DNA of 14,757 bases from Chloroflexota bacterium. GTDB taxonomy: Bacteria > Chloroflexota > Limnocylindria > Limnocylindrales > CSP1-4. Within the stretch, counting starts at the first letter, position 1, and each line of letters starts with the position of its first letter. A model generated the notes under the pieces. The model was given only the letters and a program-made list of their open reading frames with translations. It did no database searches and was not told the origin of the DNA. The position numbers and the translations under genes are program-made. The stretch covers positions 1-14,757 of the forward strand of contig JACCYW010000157.1 of the NCBI GenBank assembly GCA_013696275.1, written 5' to 3'. Shown piece after piece: positions 1-7,431 of this stretch.

Positions 1-934
1 GTGCCACCCCCAGACAGGTCTTGCCGAAGGCCGTCTGCCGGTCGATGCGGCCCTCGCCACTCAGGACCAGCCCGCACTCGGCGAGCGCCTCGTCGAAGCG
101 CGTCAGCTCCATCACCACCTCCACCCCAGGGCGAACATCGAATGACCGGAATCGATCGGCGATGGCGAGTAGGCCGAACGTCGTGCCGCCGGCCGCACCG
201 GCCCCGCGCTCATCGCGTACGACCCTGCCACTCGCCGCCTCCAGATGGTCCGCGTAGTTCGTAAGGGCCCGATCCAACTGGCCGACCTGTTCGTCCGAAG
301 CGCCTTTCTGGGGACCGTAGGTAGCCGCTGCCCCGAGCTCACCGAGAAGCGGGTTGGTCACATCAGAGGCGACGGTCAGGGAGACCTCGCCAAGCACCGG
401 CGAGAGCCCAGCCAGGTCCACCGTGGCCAATGTCTCCAACGGCCCACCGCCCATCGGCAGCTCCCTACCATGCGCGTCGAGGAGGCGTGCTCCAAGGGCG
501 CGCAGCAGGCCCGAGCCGCCGTCTGTGGTGGCACTGCCGCCAACGCCCAGGACCACGTCACGGACGCCCAGACCGATGGCCGCGGCGAGGATCAGGCCGG
601 TCCCGAAAGTGGAGGCGGCCAACGCATCCAGACCGTTCGGTGCCAGCCGGGATAGCCCTGAAGCTGTCGCCAGTTCCACTACCGCCCGGTCCCCCTGGCG
701 CAGGAATCGGCCACCCAGCGGCTCGCCGAGAGGATCCCGAGCGGACGCCGGCAGGGTCTGCCATCCGCCTGCTGCGGCGACCGCATCGAGCGTACCTTCG
801 CCGCCATCAGCGATGGGCGAAAGATCCAGCTCATCGTCCGGACGGCCACGCGACCAGCCATCCGCCAGGGCCCGCGCCACCGCCACCGAGGTCAGCGAGC
901 CCTTGAACGAGTCGGGCGCGACCAGGACCCTCAC
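1..934 (-). CDS. Glycerate kinase, GarK/GlxK family (partial, C-terminus outside window)
   Basis: This is a glycerate kinase of the GarK/GlxK type (Pfam glycerate_kinase family), a cytoplasmic enzyme that phosphorylates D-glycerate with ATP; characterised GarK-type members make 2-phosphoglycerate. Read from a GTG at 934, 311 residues are visible without a stop. Family signatures are clear: APDSFKGSL (6-14), IADGGEGT (41-48), GVGGSATTDGG (130-140), DVTNPLLG followed by YGPQKGA (191-198, 206-212), GAGAAGG (244-250) and SGEGRIDRQTAFGK (292-305). Full-length members have roughly 370-380 residues, so about 60-70 are missing to the left. The GTG overlaps the TGA of the upstream gpgS-like gene by four bases (GTGA), so the two are translationally coupled. 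Context suggests it balances glycerate against phosphoglycerate for the two glycosyltransferases upstream. The family call is very secure; 2- versus 3-kinase specificity is not. Confidence 0.93.
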   Translation of the reverse strand, partial: MRVLVAPDSFKGSLTSVAVARALADGWSRGRPDDELDLSPIADGGEGTLDAVAAAGGWQTLPASARDPLGEPLGGRFLRQGDRAVVELATASGLSRLAPNGLDALAASTFGTGLILAAAIGLGVRDVVLGVGGSATTDGGSGLLRALGARLLDAHGRELPMGGGPLETLATVDLAGLSPVLGEVSLTVASDVTNPLLGELGAAATYGPQKGASDEQVGQLDRALTNYADHLEAASGRVVRDERGAGAAGGTTFGLLAIADRFRSFDVRPGVEVVMELTRFDEALAECGLVLSGEGRIDRQTAFGKTCLGVA

Positions 935-2859
935 CCGACGGTCGCCGGCTCCGCGATGTGCTCCACGGAGGCGCGTCGTTGGCCGTACTCGGGGATGCGC
1001 ACCATCGGTGGGCGCTCCTGGTCGGCCAGGTCGATGACCTCCAGCGAGAGCCGGTTGGGAGTGGAGCGTGGCAGCTTCATGGTCGAACCGATCTCCGGGA
1101 AGAGGCGCGCGCGATGGCGCTCCTGGACCCGCTTCAGGACGGCCTGGAGGATGACGAAACTCATCCGTGAGAGCCCCTCCAGTTCCTGGTTCCGATGGAT
1201 GCGGATGTCCAGGTCTACCTGGCCCAGGCCGGCCAGACCCAGGCGGTCGGCGATGTCGATGAGGTGGCCGATCTCGACCGCATAGCCGGTGAAGAATGGG
1301 ATGCGCTCCAGGTGCTCACGGCGGCCGGCGTATTCGCCGGCCAGCGGCTGTATGTAGCCCGACAGCTCCGGGAAGAAGAGGTTTATCAGCGGCCGCGCCA
1401 CCAGCTCGGTGACGCGCCCTCCTCCGCCCTCCTTCAGCAAGCCGCCCTCCACGATGGGCCGTTGGTAGTACGCCTTGACATAGCCGATGCGCGGCTCGGT
1501 CAGTAGAGGTCCGAGGGTGCCGTACAGGAAGCGTGGGTGCCAGTCCACGATGTCCGTATCGGACCAGGCGACCAGGTCGCCGGTGGTGGCATAGAGGCTC
1601 TTCCAGAGCGCCTCGCCCTTGCCGCGATAGGAGCCGTAGCGAGGCAGCACGTCCGAATGGCGGACCACCCGAGCGCCTTCGGACTGGGCGATGGCGCAGG
1701 TGTCGTCCTGCGAGTCGGAGTCGATGACCACCAGCTCGTCCAGCAGCGGCACCTGCTCCATCAGCGCTCGTCGCGCTCGCCGCACGATCGGCCCGATGGT
1801 GGCGGCCTCGTCCAGGGTGGGCAGGACGGCGCTGATGGTCAGCCCCTGACGCTCCTTGAGGCGCACCAACCGAGCCAGATCGCTGAACTCGCTGTGGTGG
1901 AAGCTCGATTCAGCGAACCAGCGGTCGACACGGGCCGGGATGCTGCGACCGACCTCGGCGGCCCGATCGGCCGCCTCCAGCGTCTCGGCCTGCTTGGCGC
2001 GCTCCTCGAAGACAGAGCGAGCCGGCTGCTCGCGTGTCTTGACCACGATGACGGTCGGTCTTGCCTGCTGCGCCACGGCTTCGGGCAGGGCGCCGAAGAG
2101 GGCGCCATCGGTCGGATCGCCGGCTGCGGCGGTTGCGCCCATGACCACCAGCTGTGCGCTCTCCGCCTCGCGCACGATGGTCGCGACCACATCGTCACCC
2201 TGGGTCAGAAGCGGCCGGCCGCGCTCCGCAGCGTGGAGGTGGACGAAGGTCGCCAGGGCACGTTCGGCCTGCGAGCGCACGGTGGCATCCACGTCAGATG
2301 GCAGCACATGCAGCACCGACACCTCGGCCTCGAGACTGCGCGCCAGCGCATCCGCCACGTCCAGTGCCAGCTCGGCGTGAGGACCGCCCCGGACGGGCGT
2401 CAGGATGCGCCTGACATCGGTCACCCCGCGCTGTTTGACCACGCATATGTCACATGGGGCGTCGCGCACGACCTCGTCGATGGTCGGGCTGAACACGGAT
2501 CCGGGAGCTCCGCCCCGGCCGCCGGGCCGCCCTCCCCAACCGAAGATGATCATGTCCGCCTCGTCCTCTGCGGCCAGCTCCACGATGCCCTCTGCGGCGC
2601 GCCGTCCGATGCGCACGACCGTGCGCAGATCGACCCCGGGCGGCGCGAACTCGAGCACTCGCTGAAGGAGTCGGCGTGCCTGACGGGCACGAGTCGCGCC
2701 CTCGGACAGCGCCATCCCCTCGGGCACCTCCACGATGCCCAGCGCGATGAGCGACCCGCCGTGGGCTAACAGTGCGGCGCCGATGCGGATGAGGTCGGCC
2801 GCCGTCCGTGGGTTGGCGAGCGGGATGAGGATGCGCGCTGGTGACTTGCGCCGGCTCAT
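931..2859 (-). CDS. Universal-stress (x2)–glucosyl-3-phosphoglycerate synthase fusion protein
   Basis: A 642-residue protein. Residues 7-143 and 148-275 each look like a universal stress protein domain (strand openings ARILIPLANP and RRILTPVRGG, closing strands CDICVVKQRG and PTVIVVKTRE). After a charged helical linker, residues about 312-590 form a GT-A glycosyltransferase of the GpgS family (GT81), which transfers glucose from NDP-glucose to 3-phosphoglycerate. GpgS marks are TISAVLPTLDE (341-351), GKGEALWKSL (413-422), the metal-binding D434-T-D436, GGGGRVTELVARPL (478-491), IQPLAGEYAG (503-512), YAVEIG (526-531, E529) and H555-R. The GpgS part matches the whole M. tuberculosis Rv1208-type core. 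The ATG at 2859 is chosen because the USP domain begins right there and it overlaps the previous stop by four bases (ATGA); the reading frame is open further upstream but only across the previous gene. No GPG phosphatase is present in the window. Domain calls are firm; the role of the stress domains is inferred. Confidence 0.92.
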   Translation of the reverse strand: MSRRKSPARILIPLANPRTAADLIRIGAALLAHGGSLIALGIVEVPEGMALSEGATRARQARRLLQRVLEFAPPGVDLRTVVRIGRRAAEGIVELAAEDEADMIIFGWGGRPGGRGGAPGSVFSPTIDEVVRDAPCDICVVKQRGVTDVRRILTPVRGGPHAELALDVADALARSLEAEVSVLHVLPSDVDATVRSQAERALATFVHLHAAERGRPLLTQGDDVVATIVREAESAQLVVMGATAAAGDPTDGALFGALPEAVAQQARPTVIVVKTREQPARSVFEERAKQAETLEAADRAAEVGRSIPARVDRWFAESSFHHSEFSDLARLVRLKERQGLTISAVLPTLDEAATIGPIVRRARRALMEQVPLLDELVVIDSDSQDDTCAIAQSEGARVVRHSDVLPRYGSYRGKGEALWKSLYATTGDLVAWSDTDIVDWHPRFLYGTLGPLLTEPRIGYVKAYYQRPIVEGGLLKEGGGGRVTELVARPLINLFFPELSGYIQPLAGEYAGRREHLERIPFFTGYAVEIGHLIDIADRLGLAGLGQVDLDIRIHRNQELEGLSRMSFVILQAVLKRVQERHRARLFPEIGSTMKLPRSTPNRLSLEVIDLADQERPPMVRIPEYGQRRASVEHIAEPATVG

Positions 2860-4244
2860 CGCGACATGACCGCTTGCGGCCGTGACCGGCGCGCAGCGGC
2901 ACCGGTGGCCGCGTCGGCACCAGCGCGCCATCGGTCGACCAGGTAGGGCTTGGCCAGCTCGAACGCACGGGCCTGCCGCTCGACGGATAGATCGGCCTGA
3001 TCGGTGGTCAGAGCCTGGGTCTCGATGATGAGCGAGGCGACTCGGCCGAAGTACAGCGGGATGAGCGAAGCGACCAGGCGCTCGAGGGGCAGCTTCTGGT
3101 CCCGCGCTGCCACGCAGCAGTCGTAGATGATGCGCGCCCATGTCTCGTCAGGGAATGAGAAGTGCGCATCCTCGGCCCTAGTCGGCGTGTCGGAACGGGT
3201 CGCTTCCTCGACGGCCGCCGCCGCGGCTTCGGCCAGGACCGTCACCGCCGACAGCTGTTCCGGCGCCAGCGCCGCCGCCCATTCCTCGCCGACCGTCAGT
3301 CGGCCCTTGGCGAACTCGTCCAGCAGGCGCCGCGTGTCCACCTGCAGCGGCGGCGGGTCGATCATCCGCTCGAACCCATAGGCCGGGATGTCGTGCGAGC
3401 CGTGGACCTCCAGCCATCGCTCGGCGTGCCGCTCGGTCAGTCGCAGGATGGTGCTGACGACCTGGCTGAACATCGGTCCCAGATCAGCGCCGGGGTCCTT
3501 GGGATCGTGAACCTTCGCGCCCAGCCGCGTCTGGCAGACGGCGAAGCCGCCGGCGATGGCCGAGGTGGTCATCCAGATGTCGATGCCGAACTTGCTCGTG
3601 TCGGCAGTCCAATCGTCCTGCGCCAGGTAGTGGCGGATGAGGTCCCCGCTGACACCGAAGTCGCCACCGATGGGCTGGCGGATGCGCAGTCCGTAGAGGG
3701 CGCGGGTGAGCGGGTAGGTCACCGTGTTGGTGATGGTGCCGTCGTACTTGTAGCGTGAGTAGAGGGGCGCGACGTAGTCGAAACCGCCTTTGAGGATAGG
3801 CCCGGCCAAGAGCTCGATCCACTCGGGCACGATCGAGCGCAGGTCACTGTCGACCACCACCAGCGCCTCTACCTCCAGCGCCCGGGCGATCTGGAAGATG
3901 GTGCGCAGGGCGGCACCCTTGCCGCCTACGCCGTCGACCTCCGGGTACGTCAGGCTGATGCGCTGCAGCCGGTTGCGTGGTCGGACCAGCAAGATGCTTT
4001 CTATGTACTCCGGCGGCTCCGTCTCGACCACTACGCGCTGGGTACCGTCGGGCGAGCCTGCGTCGGCGTTGACGACCACGGGATGCAGATCCGGGAAGTA
4101 CTGGACCAGGCCCGCCTGGGCGGCACGAACGACGTAGCCGATGGTGCTGGCGTTCTTGAAGCTGGGGATGCCGACCATGATGTCGGCCTTGCCCAGCCCT
4201 TCGATCTGGTCGCGCAGCGCCTTGGGCAGCGTGTCGGTCGGCAT
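2856..4244 (-). CDS. Mannosylglycerate/glucosylglycerate synthase-like glycosyltransferase
   Basis: A 462-residue GT-A glycosyltransferase. Residues 21-270 hold the catalytic fold: IMVGIPSFKNA at the nucleotide-binding strand, VGGKGAAL (106-113), the metal-binding D132-S-D134, VPEWI (139-143), QPIGGDFGVS (190-199), KFGIDIWMTT (218-227) and AKVHDP (243-248). The C-terminal helical part contains FSFPDETWA and RVASL, which align by eye with the helical domain of the GT78 mannosylglycerate synthase of Rhodothermus marinus. Such enzymes join an NDP-sugar directly to D-glycerate in one step. Sugar donor (GDP-mannose or an NDP-glucose) cannot be told from sequence; mannosylglucosylglycerate formation is another option. 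The ATG at 4244 is preferred over upstream ATGs because the fold starts soon after it and a TAGGCT hexamer lies 7 bases upstream. It is the first gene of the cassette and overlaps the USP-GpgS gene by four bases. Confidence 0.8.
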   Translation of the reverse strand: MPTDTLPKALRDQIEGLGKADIMVGIPSFKNASTIGYVVRAAQAGLVQYFPDLHPVVVNADAGSPDGTQRVVVETEPPEYIESILLVRPRNRLQRISLTYPEVDGVGGKGAALRTIFQIARALEVEALVVVDSDLRSIVPEWIELLAGPILKGGFDYVAPLYSRYKYDGTITNTVTYPLTRALYGLRIRQPIGGDFGVSGDLIRHYLAQDDWTADTSKFGIDIWMTTSAIAGGFAVCQTRLGAKVHDPKDPGADLGPMFSQVVSTILRLTERHAERWLEVHGSHDIPAYGFERMIDPPPLQVDTRRLLDEFAKGRLTVGEEWAAALAPEQLSAVTVLAEAAAAAVEEATRSDTPTRAEDAHFSFPDETWARIIYDCCVAARDQKLPLERLVASLIPLYFGRVASLIIETQALTTDQADLSVERQARAFELAKPYLVDRWRAGADAATGAAARRSRPQAVMSR

Positions 4245-4382
4245 CGTGGCCAGCCTACCCAAGATGGTCCTCGCACGCACCCGGCTCGGCGAAGGTCGCC
4301 TACGGCGCCTGGGCAGGCCATCCTGGTCCATGCCTCCCTGGACTGGCACCGAACGAGTACCAAGCCCGACCGGGATACGCCG
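4245..4382. other. Divergent intergenic region
   Basis: A 138-base gap separates the minus-strand solute cassette from the plus-strand acetyltransferase fragment. Apart from the -10-like hexamer next to the left gene, no clear promoter for the plus strand, no strong hairpin and no Shine-Dalgarno could be seen. Open frames cross it on both strands but have no recognisable product. Confidence 0.5.
4252..4257 (-). promoter_or_regulatory. Possible -10 element of the glycerate-solute cassette (leaderless)
   Basis: On the minus strand TAGGCT ends exactly 7 bases before the ATG at 4244. It fits TANNNT and leaves no room for a Shine-Dalgarno, so a leaderless transcript is likely. No convincing -35 hexamer is visible 16-18 bases upstream. 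The same hexamer followed by GG occurs on the other strand at 14430. Confidence 0.35.
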
Positions 4383-4511
4383 ATGCAGCTGATAGCCTTC
4401 CGTGAGGCGCGGCCGGAAGATCACGAGGCGATCGGGGCGTTGCTCGTGGGATCCTTCGGCGGTGAGGCGTGGTGGCATGACTGGACGCGCTGCGCAACGG
4501 CATCCTCATGA
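4383..4511 (+). pseudogene. Truncated GNAT acetyltransferase N-terminus
   Basis: A 42-codon frame from ATG 4383 starts IAFREARPEDHEAIGALL, the usual first strand and helix of a GNAT acetyltransferase, followed by VGSFGGEAWWHDW. About three quarters of its codons end in G or C, as in real genes here. It stops after residue 42, before any acetyl-CoA binding motif. A different frame from ATG 4477 reads on for 31 codons and ends at TGA 4570-4572, sharing TGA with the TTG start of the next gene (TTGA). This could therefore be a decayed acetyltransferase, or one gene broken by a frameshift near 4480. A functional short protein is less likely. Confidence 0.45.
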
Positions 4512-4553
4512 TGATGAGCTCGATATGGAGCTCGACCCTGGCGACGTGCCTGT

Positions 4554-4561
4554 AAGGGAGG
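4554..4561 (+). promoter_or_regulatory. Shine-Dalgarno deciding the TTG start at 4569
   Basis: AAGGGAGG lies 7 bases ahead of TTG 4569. It is the best ribosome-binding site seen in the window and is the reason for accepting a TTG start for the downstream GNAT gene. Confidence 0.7.
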
Positions 4562-4568
4562 ACCACGG

Positions 4569-5534
4569 TTGACGGAGATCCGCGCCACCGAGTCGGTGTC
4601 TGGGCTGGACTCCTTCGCTGCCATCCAGGGCGACGGCGCCGAGACGCTCGCGACGCGGCTGCGCAAGCTGGAAGCGGACGGCCTGACGCGGCCAGAGTGG
4701 TGGTACGTCATGGAGAAGGACAACCAACCGATCGGACGCGTGGCGTACATGACCGACTCCCCCTTGGAACTCGATGAGCACGGGGGTCTCATCGGCGAGG
4801 CCCCCCTGGAGACGGCACTGGTCGGCTTGTGGCTGCGTTGGGGCAAGGACGACGCGATCTATGGACCCCGGCTGCTCGCCGAGACCACGCCACAGTTCGC
4901 GCGCTTCGGGCCGCCGGTGGATGCCCGGGTCAATTCGGCCGTGCATGACCACCCGGAGAAGCGGAGGCGCGTCCTGGAAGCGGTCGGCTTCGGGCTCTTC
5001 CAGGAGAAGGTCGGATACCTCTGGCGCGACGATGGCGAGCCGATCGCGCAGAACGACCGCCTGACCTTCCGAACCGTGTCCGAGGTGGGACCGGCGACCT
5101 TCGCTGCCGCGCTCACTCGTGGCATCACTGACACGCTCGACCGCAATGACCGCTACTTCCGCGAACTGGTCGGTCCCGAGCGATGGGGCGAGGAGATGCT
5201 GCGCTTCCTGGGTGAGGGCGATGAAGGATCATGGCGTCTGGCCTACGACGCGGACGACCAGCTGGTCGGTCATGTGATGCTCTCGTCGTTCGACGAGGAA
5301 GGAGTGGCGACCGTCGCGCACATCGGGGTCGTGCCTGAGCAGCGTGGCAAGGAGTACGCGACCGACCTCCTGCTTCGTGCCTCGGCGGACGCTCGTGAAC
5401 GGGGCTTTCGCGAGATCCTCTCCGATGTCGATGTCGACAACCAGCCCATGCGCGATGCTATGGTGCGGGCCGGTCATCTACCAGAGCTGCGCGAGTGGCA
5501 CATCTGGCATTACCGCTATCCGTCCCCCCGCTGA
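4569..5534 (+). CDS. Two-domain GNAT-family acetyltransferase
   Basis: A 321-residue cytoplasmic protein of the GNAT (GCN5-related acetyltransferase) fold. The C-terminal half (about 164-318) is a clear GNAT domain: GHVMLSSFD, then the acetyl-CoA loop VVPEQRGKEYA (254-264), the helix DLLLRASADARERGF, and VDVDNQPMRDAMVRAG (286-301). The N-terminal half (about 1-155) looks like a degenerate GNAT copy (WYVMEKDNQPIGRVAYMT; HPEKRRRVLEAVGFGLFQEK). It starts at TTG 4569 with a strong Shine-Dalgarno 7 bases upstream, overlapping the end of a short preceding frame as TTGA. Its substrate (amine, protein, antibiotic or metabolite) cannot be inferred. It converges on another GNAT gene with only 66 bases between the stops. 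Confidence 0.85.
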   Translation: MTEIRATESVSGLDSFAAIQGDGAETLATRLRKLEADGLTRPEWWYVMEKDNQPIGRVAYMTDSPLELDEHGGLIGEAPLETALVGLWLRWGKDDAIYGPRLLAETTPQFARFGPPVDARVNSAVHDHPEKRRRVLEAVGFGLFQEKVGYLWRDDGEPIAQNDRLTFRTVSEVGPATFAAALTRGITDTLDRNDRYFRELVGPERWGEEMLRFLGEGDEGSWRLAYDADDQLVGHVMLSSFDEEGVATVAHIGVVPEQRGKEYATDLLLRASADARERGFREILSDVDVDNQPMRDAMVRAGHLPELREWHIWHYRYPSPR

Positions 5535-5573
5535 CGGCACGCTCGACCGAGATACGCGGCAGGCCGCCCGGAG

Positions 5574-5603
5574 TGACCGGGGTGCATCGCGCCTGGCCGG
5601 TCA
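5574..5603. terminator. Inverted repeat between convergent GNAT genes
   Basis: TGACCGG (5574-5580) and CCGGTCA (5597-5603) form a perfect 7-bp stem around a 16-base loop between the two convergent genes, covering the stop codon of the minus-strand gene. A smaller GCGGC-AG-GCCGC hairpin lies at 5556-5567. There is no T-run on either side, so a bidirectional terminator is only a possibility. Confidence 0.25.
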
Positions 5604-6689
5604 GATGTCCTCGGGCGTGAACTCCAGGAGCTCGGGATGGGCGGGCTCCGGAAGCGGATGTGCACGGTCGATCTCGCGCCCCAGGATGTGGGCCGTGCGC
5701 TCGGCAGCGGGCCACCCTGCCTGAGCCCAGGCGTTGGCGCCAGTACCGACCAGTAACGGCGGCTCGGGGTCGGGCAATCGGATGCGAGGCAGGCCCGGAC
5801 GCCCGCCGCCGATGGCGCGAGCCAGCTCCAGGGCAGGCCGGGGATGGCCGAGGAGGAGGGCCGGCGGCAGCGGCGTGTCGATGTCGTCTTCACCTTCTGG
5901 GCCGCCCCGTAGGACAGCCAATGCCCATGCCCCATCGTCGGCCAGCGGCTGCCTCGGATGCGGCCAGACAAGGACCATACTGCGCTCGACTTGCGCTTGG
6001 AATCGTTCACGGGTCAGCAAGGCGAACGCCCACGAGCGGATCTCGAACAGCCCCTCAGCGGACCGAAAGGTCCGGTCGCTTGCCACCCTGCTCCACCATG
6101 CTGCAAGGTCAGCGTCCGGCGACAGGGCCAGATCTCCGGCAGCGCCGCCCAGGGCGCCGGTCGGCTCCGGGCGAACGGCGCCCTCAGCAGCGTCGTCCCA
6201 GCCGTACCATCGGTAGGCGGTCACCACCCGCATCCCGTGCTTGGCGCCCAGTCGATGCGAGCCCTCGTTGTCCTGGCCGGTGACGTAGCGCACTGTCCGG
6301 GCGCCGCGGGAAGCTGCCCAGCGGAACTCGGCGACCTGCAGGTCGGTCGCGACCCCCAGCCCGCGTACGCGCGGGTCGACCCTCACGCCCTCTAACCACG
6401 CCTCTGTCTCGGTCAGCATCACCACGCGAGTCATGGCGATGGGGACATCGGCGGTCAGCGGCATGCCTTCGGAGTCGACCGGTTCGGCACCCGCGGGGCC
6501 GTGACCGGCAGTCGCCACCAGAAGGGCGCTGTCGGGTGCGACCAGCCAACGGTCCCAGACACGAGGGATGTAATCCCAGCCGTGCCATGTGTTGGTCGCG
6601 AACTGGAGCGCTGCCTCCTTGTCGGATGGCCGCGCGCGACGGACGACGATGGGCCAGCCTCGAGCTGGCCGCTGGTGATGGCTGGACAT
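5601..6689 (-). CDS. GNAT-family acetyltransferase with unassigned C-terminal domain
   Basis: A 362-residue protein. Residues 14-165 form a GNAT domain: VVRRARPSDKEAALQFA, the segment WHGWDYIPRVWDRWL (35-49), and the acetyl-CoA loop VRVDPRVRGLGVA (102-114), ending DNEGSHRLGAKHGM (140-153). The conserved tryptophan- and tyrosine-rich segment after the first helix resembles the NAT16/histidine N-acetyltransferase-like branch, which is only a family hint. The remaining ~190 residues have no domain I recognise and are rich in proline, alanine and glycine towards the end. The ATG at 6689 follows the ligase-like gene by 6 bases, and GAGG, 4 bases ahead of the ATG, overlaps the ligase-like stop and may serve as ribosome-binding site, so the two genes are very likely co-transcribed. 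Confidence 0.8.
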   Translation of the reverse strand: MSSHHQRPARGWPIVVRRARPSDKEAALQFATNTWHGWDYIPRVWDRWLVAPDSALLVATAGHGPAGAEPVDSEGMPLTADVPIAMTRVVMLTETEAWLEGVRVDPRVRGLGVATDLQVAEFRWAASRGARTVRYVTGQDNEGSHRLGAKHGMRVVTAYRWYGWDDAAEGAVRPEPTGALGGAAGDLALSPDADLAAWWSRVASDRTFRSAEGLFEIRSWAFALLTRERFQAQVERSMVLVWPHPRQPLADDGAWALAVLRGGPEGEDDIDTPLPPALLLGHPRPALELARAIGGGRPGLPRIRLPDPEPPLLVGTGANAWAQAGWPAAERTAHILGREIDRAHPLPEPAHPELLEFTPEDI

Positions 6690-6695
6690 GGCGCC

Positions 6696-7406
6696 TCAGC
6701 GCTGGCGGATGCGGGTGACCGTGACCCAGTCGGCAGCCAGGCCGCCCGGCCGGTAGTGCCCGTTGGCCTCCTTCAGCATGGCGCCCTGGAAGCCGGCCGC
6801 TTGCCAGGAGGCGACCCATCGGTCGACCGGCGGCCGGGTGAAGGGGGAGATCCTCAGTCGCTCGCTGGTCCGGATGACGCCTTCCAACTGGCGCTTGCGC
6901 TCCAGCAGTGGCAGGTCCAGGAGCGGCTCGCCATCCACTCGCAGCAGGTCCAGGCAGACGAACGCGACCGGTGAATCGGCGGCCGAGATGATCGGCGCAT
7001 CGACGGTCAGTCTCGCTTCGCGCGACATCAGCATGCCGACCGGCGAGATATGGGCATGATGCAGGATGGCCGCCCCCTCACCACCGCGGGTCGCCTGTCG
7101 GGTGAGTACGCCATCGATGACAGCGTCCATCGCGAGGACCCCATCGGCGATCTCCTGCAGCAGAACGGGCTCCAGCGCTGATACGTCCTCGCCGAAGCCA
7201 TCGATCAGTCGGATCCGCGGCGCAGGCACGGCCTGATCGTCAGGTCCGGAGAGTGTCAGCTCGAAGTGAGCGATGACACGGATGCCCGACCAGAGGGGTT
7301 CTACGATGGGATCGCGGACAGGCGGGGTCCGTCGCGCTGGCTTCGGCCTCTGCGGCCGCCACTCGAATGGGTCCTGGGGGACGACATCGGCGTCATAGGT
7401 CCTCAT
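6696..7406 (-). CDS. Degenerate ATP-dependent DNA ligase-fold protein (catalytic lysine absent)
   Basis: A 236-residue protein with the adenylation-domain layout of ATP-dependent DNA ligases (LigD-type). FVCLDLLRVDGEPLLDLPL (149-167) followed by LERKRQLEGVI is the typical motif III region, and SPFTRPP...GFQGAMLKE...YRPGG...DWVTV (187-230) follows motifs IV and V. The catalytic positions have changed. Motif I, normally E-P-K-x-D-G, reads EPLWSG (36-41), so the nucleophilic lysine is leucine (CTC) and the aspartate is serine. The acidic residue of the LDGE motif is lost (AMDAVIDG), EG-x-x-x-K is QGAMLK, and the motif V lysine is threonine. No OB-fold domain follows. It should not ligate DNA; a structural or nucleotide-binding role is possible. 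It is the first gene of a two-gene unit with the GNAT gene. Confidence 0.75.
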   Translation of the reverse strand: MRTYDADVVPQDPFEWRPQRPKPARRTPPVRDPIVEPLWSGIRVIAHFELTLSGPDDQAVPAPRIRLIDGFGEDVSALEPVLLQEIADGVLAMDAVIDGVLTRQATRGGEGAAILHHAHISPVGMLMSREARLTVDAPIISAADSPVAFVCLDLLRVDGEPLLDLPLLERKRQLEGVIRTSERLRISPFTRPPVDRWVASWQAAGFQGAMLKEANGHYRPGGLAADWVTVTRIRQR

Positions 7407-7413
7407 CGGAGCG

Positions 7414-7419
7414 ATGTTA
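7414..7419 (-). promoter_or_regulatory. Possible -10 element of the ligase-like/GNAT operon
   Basis: TAACAT on the minus strand ends 7 bases before the ATG at 7406, the same geometry as the hexamer before the solute cassette. There is no Shine-Dalgarno in the 7 bases, so a leaderless message is likely. No -35 box is evident. Confidence 0.35.
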
Positions 7420-7431
7420 GGCTAGCCGCTC

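Noticed and set aside
1..264. Plus-strand open frame at the left edge
   Set aside because: It is antisense to the glycerate kinase, whose motifs continue to position 1.
1537..2769. Long plus-strand open frame of about 410 codons
   Set aside because: It is antisense to the USP-GpgS gene, is rich in His, Gly and Arg without any domain, and arises from GC-rich third positions of the real gene.
2860..3141. Upstream in-frame extension of the USP-GpgS gene to a start at 3141
   Set aside because: The extra 94 residues are arginine- and histidine-rich, lie wholly within the previous gene's coding sequence, and the USP domain begins immediately at the ATG at 2859 with a 4-base overlap.
4245..4478. 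Extension of the glycosyltransferase to a start at 4478
   Set aside because: The added 78 residues are low-complexity and arginine-rich, overlap the acetyltransferase fragment on the other strand, and precede the natural fold start at 4244.
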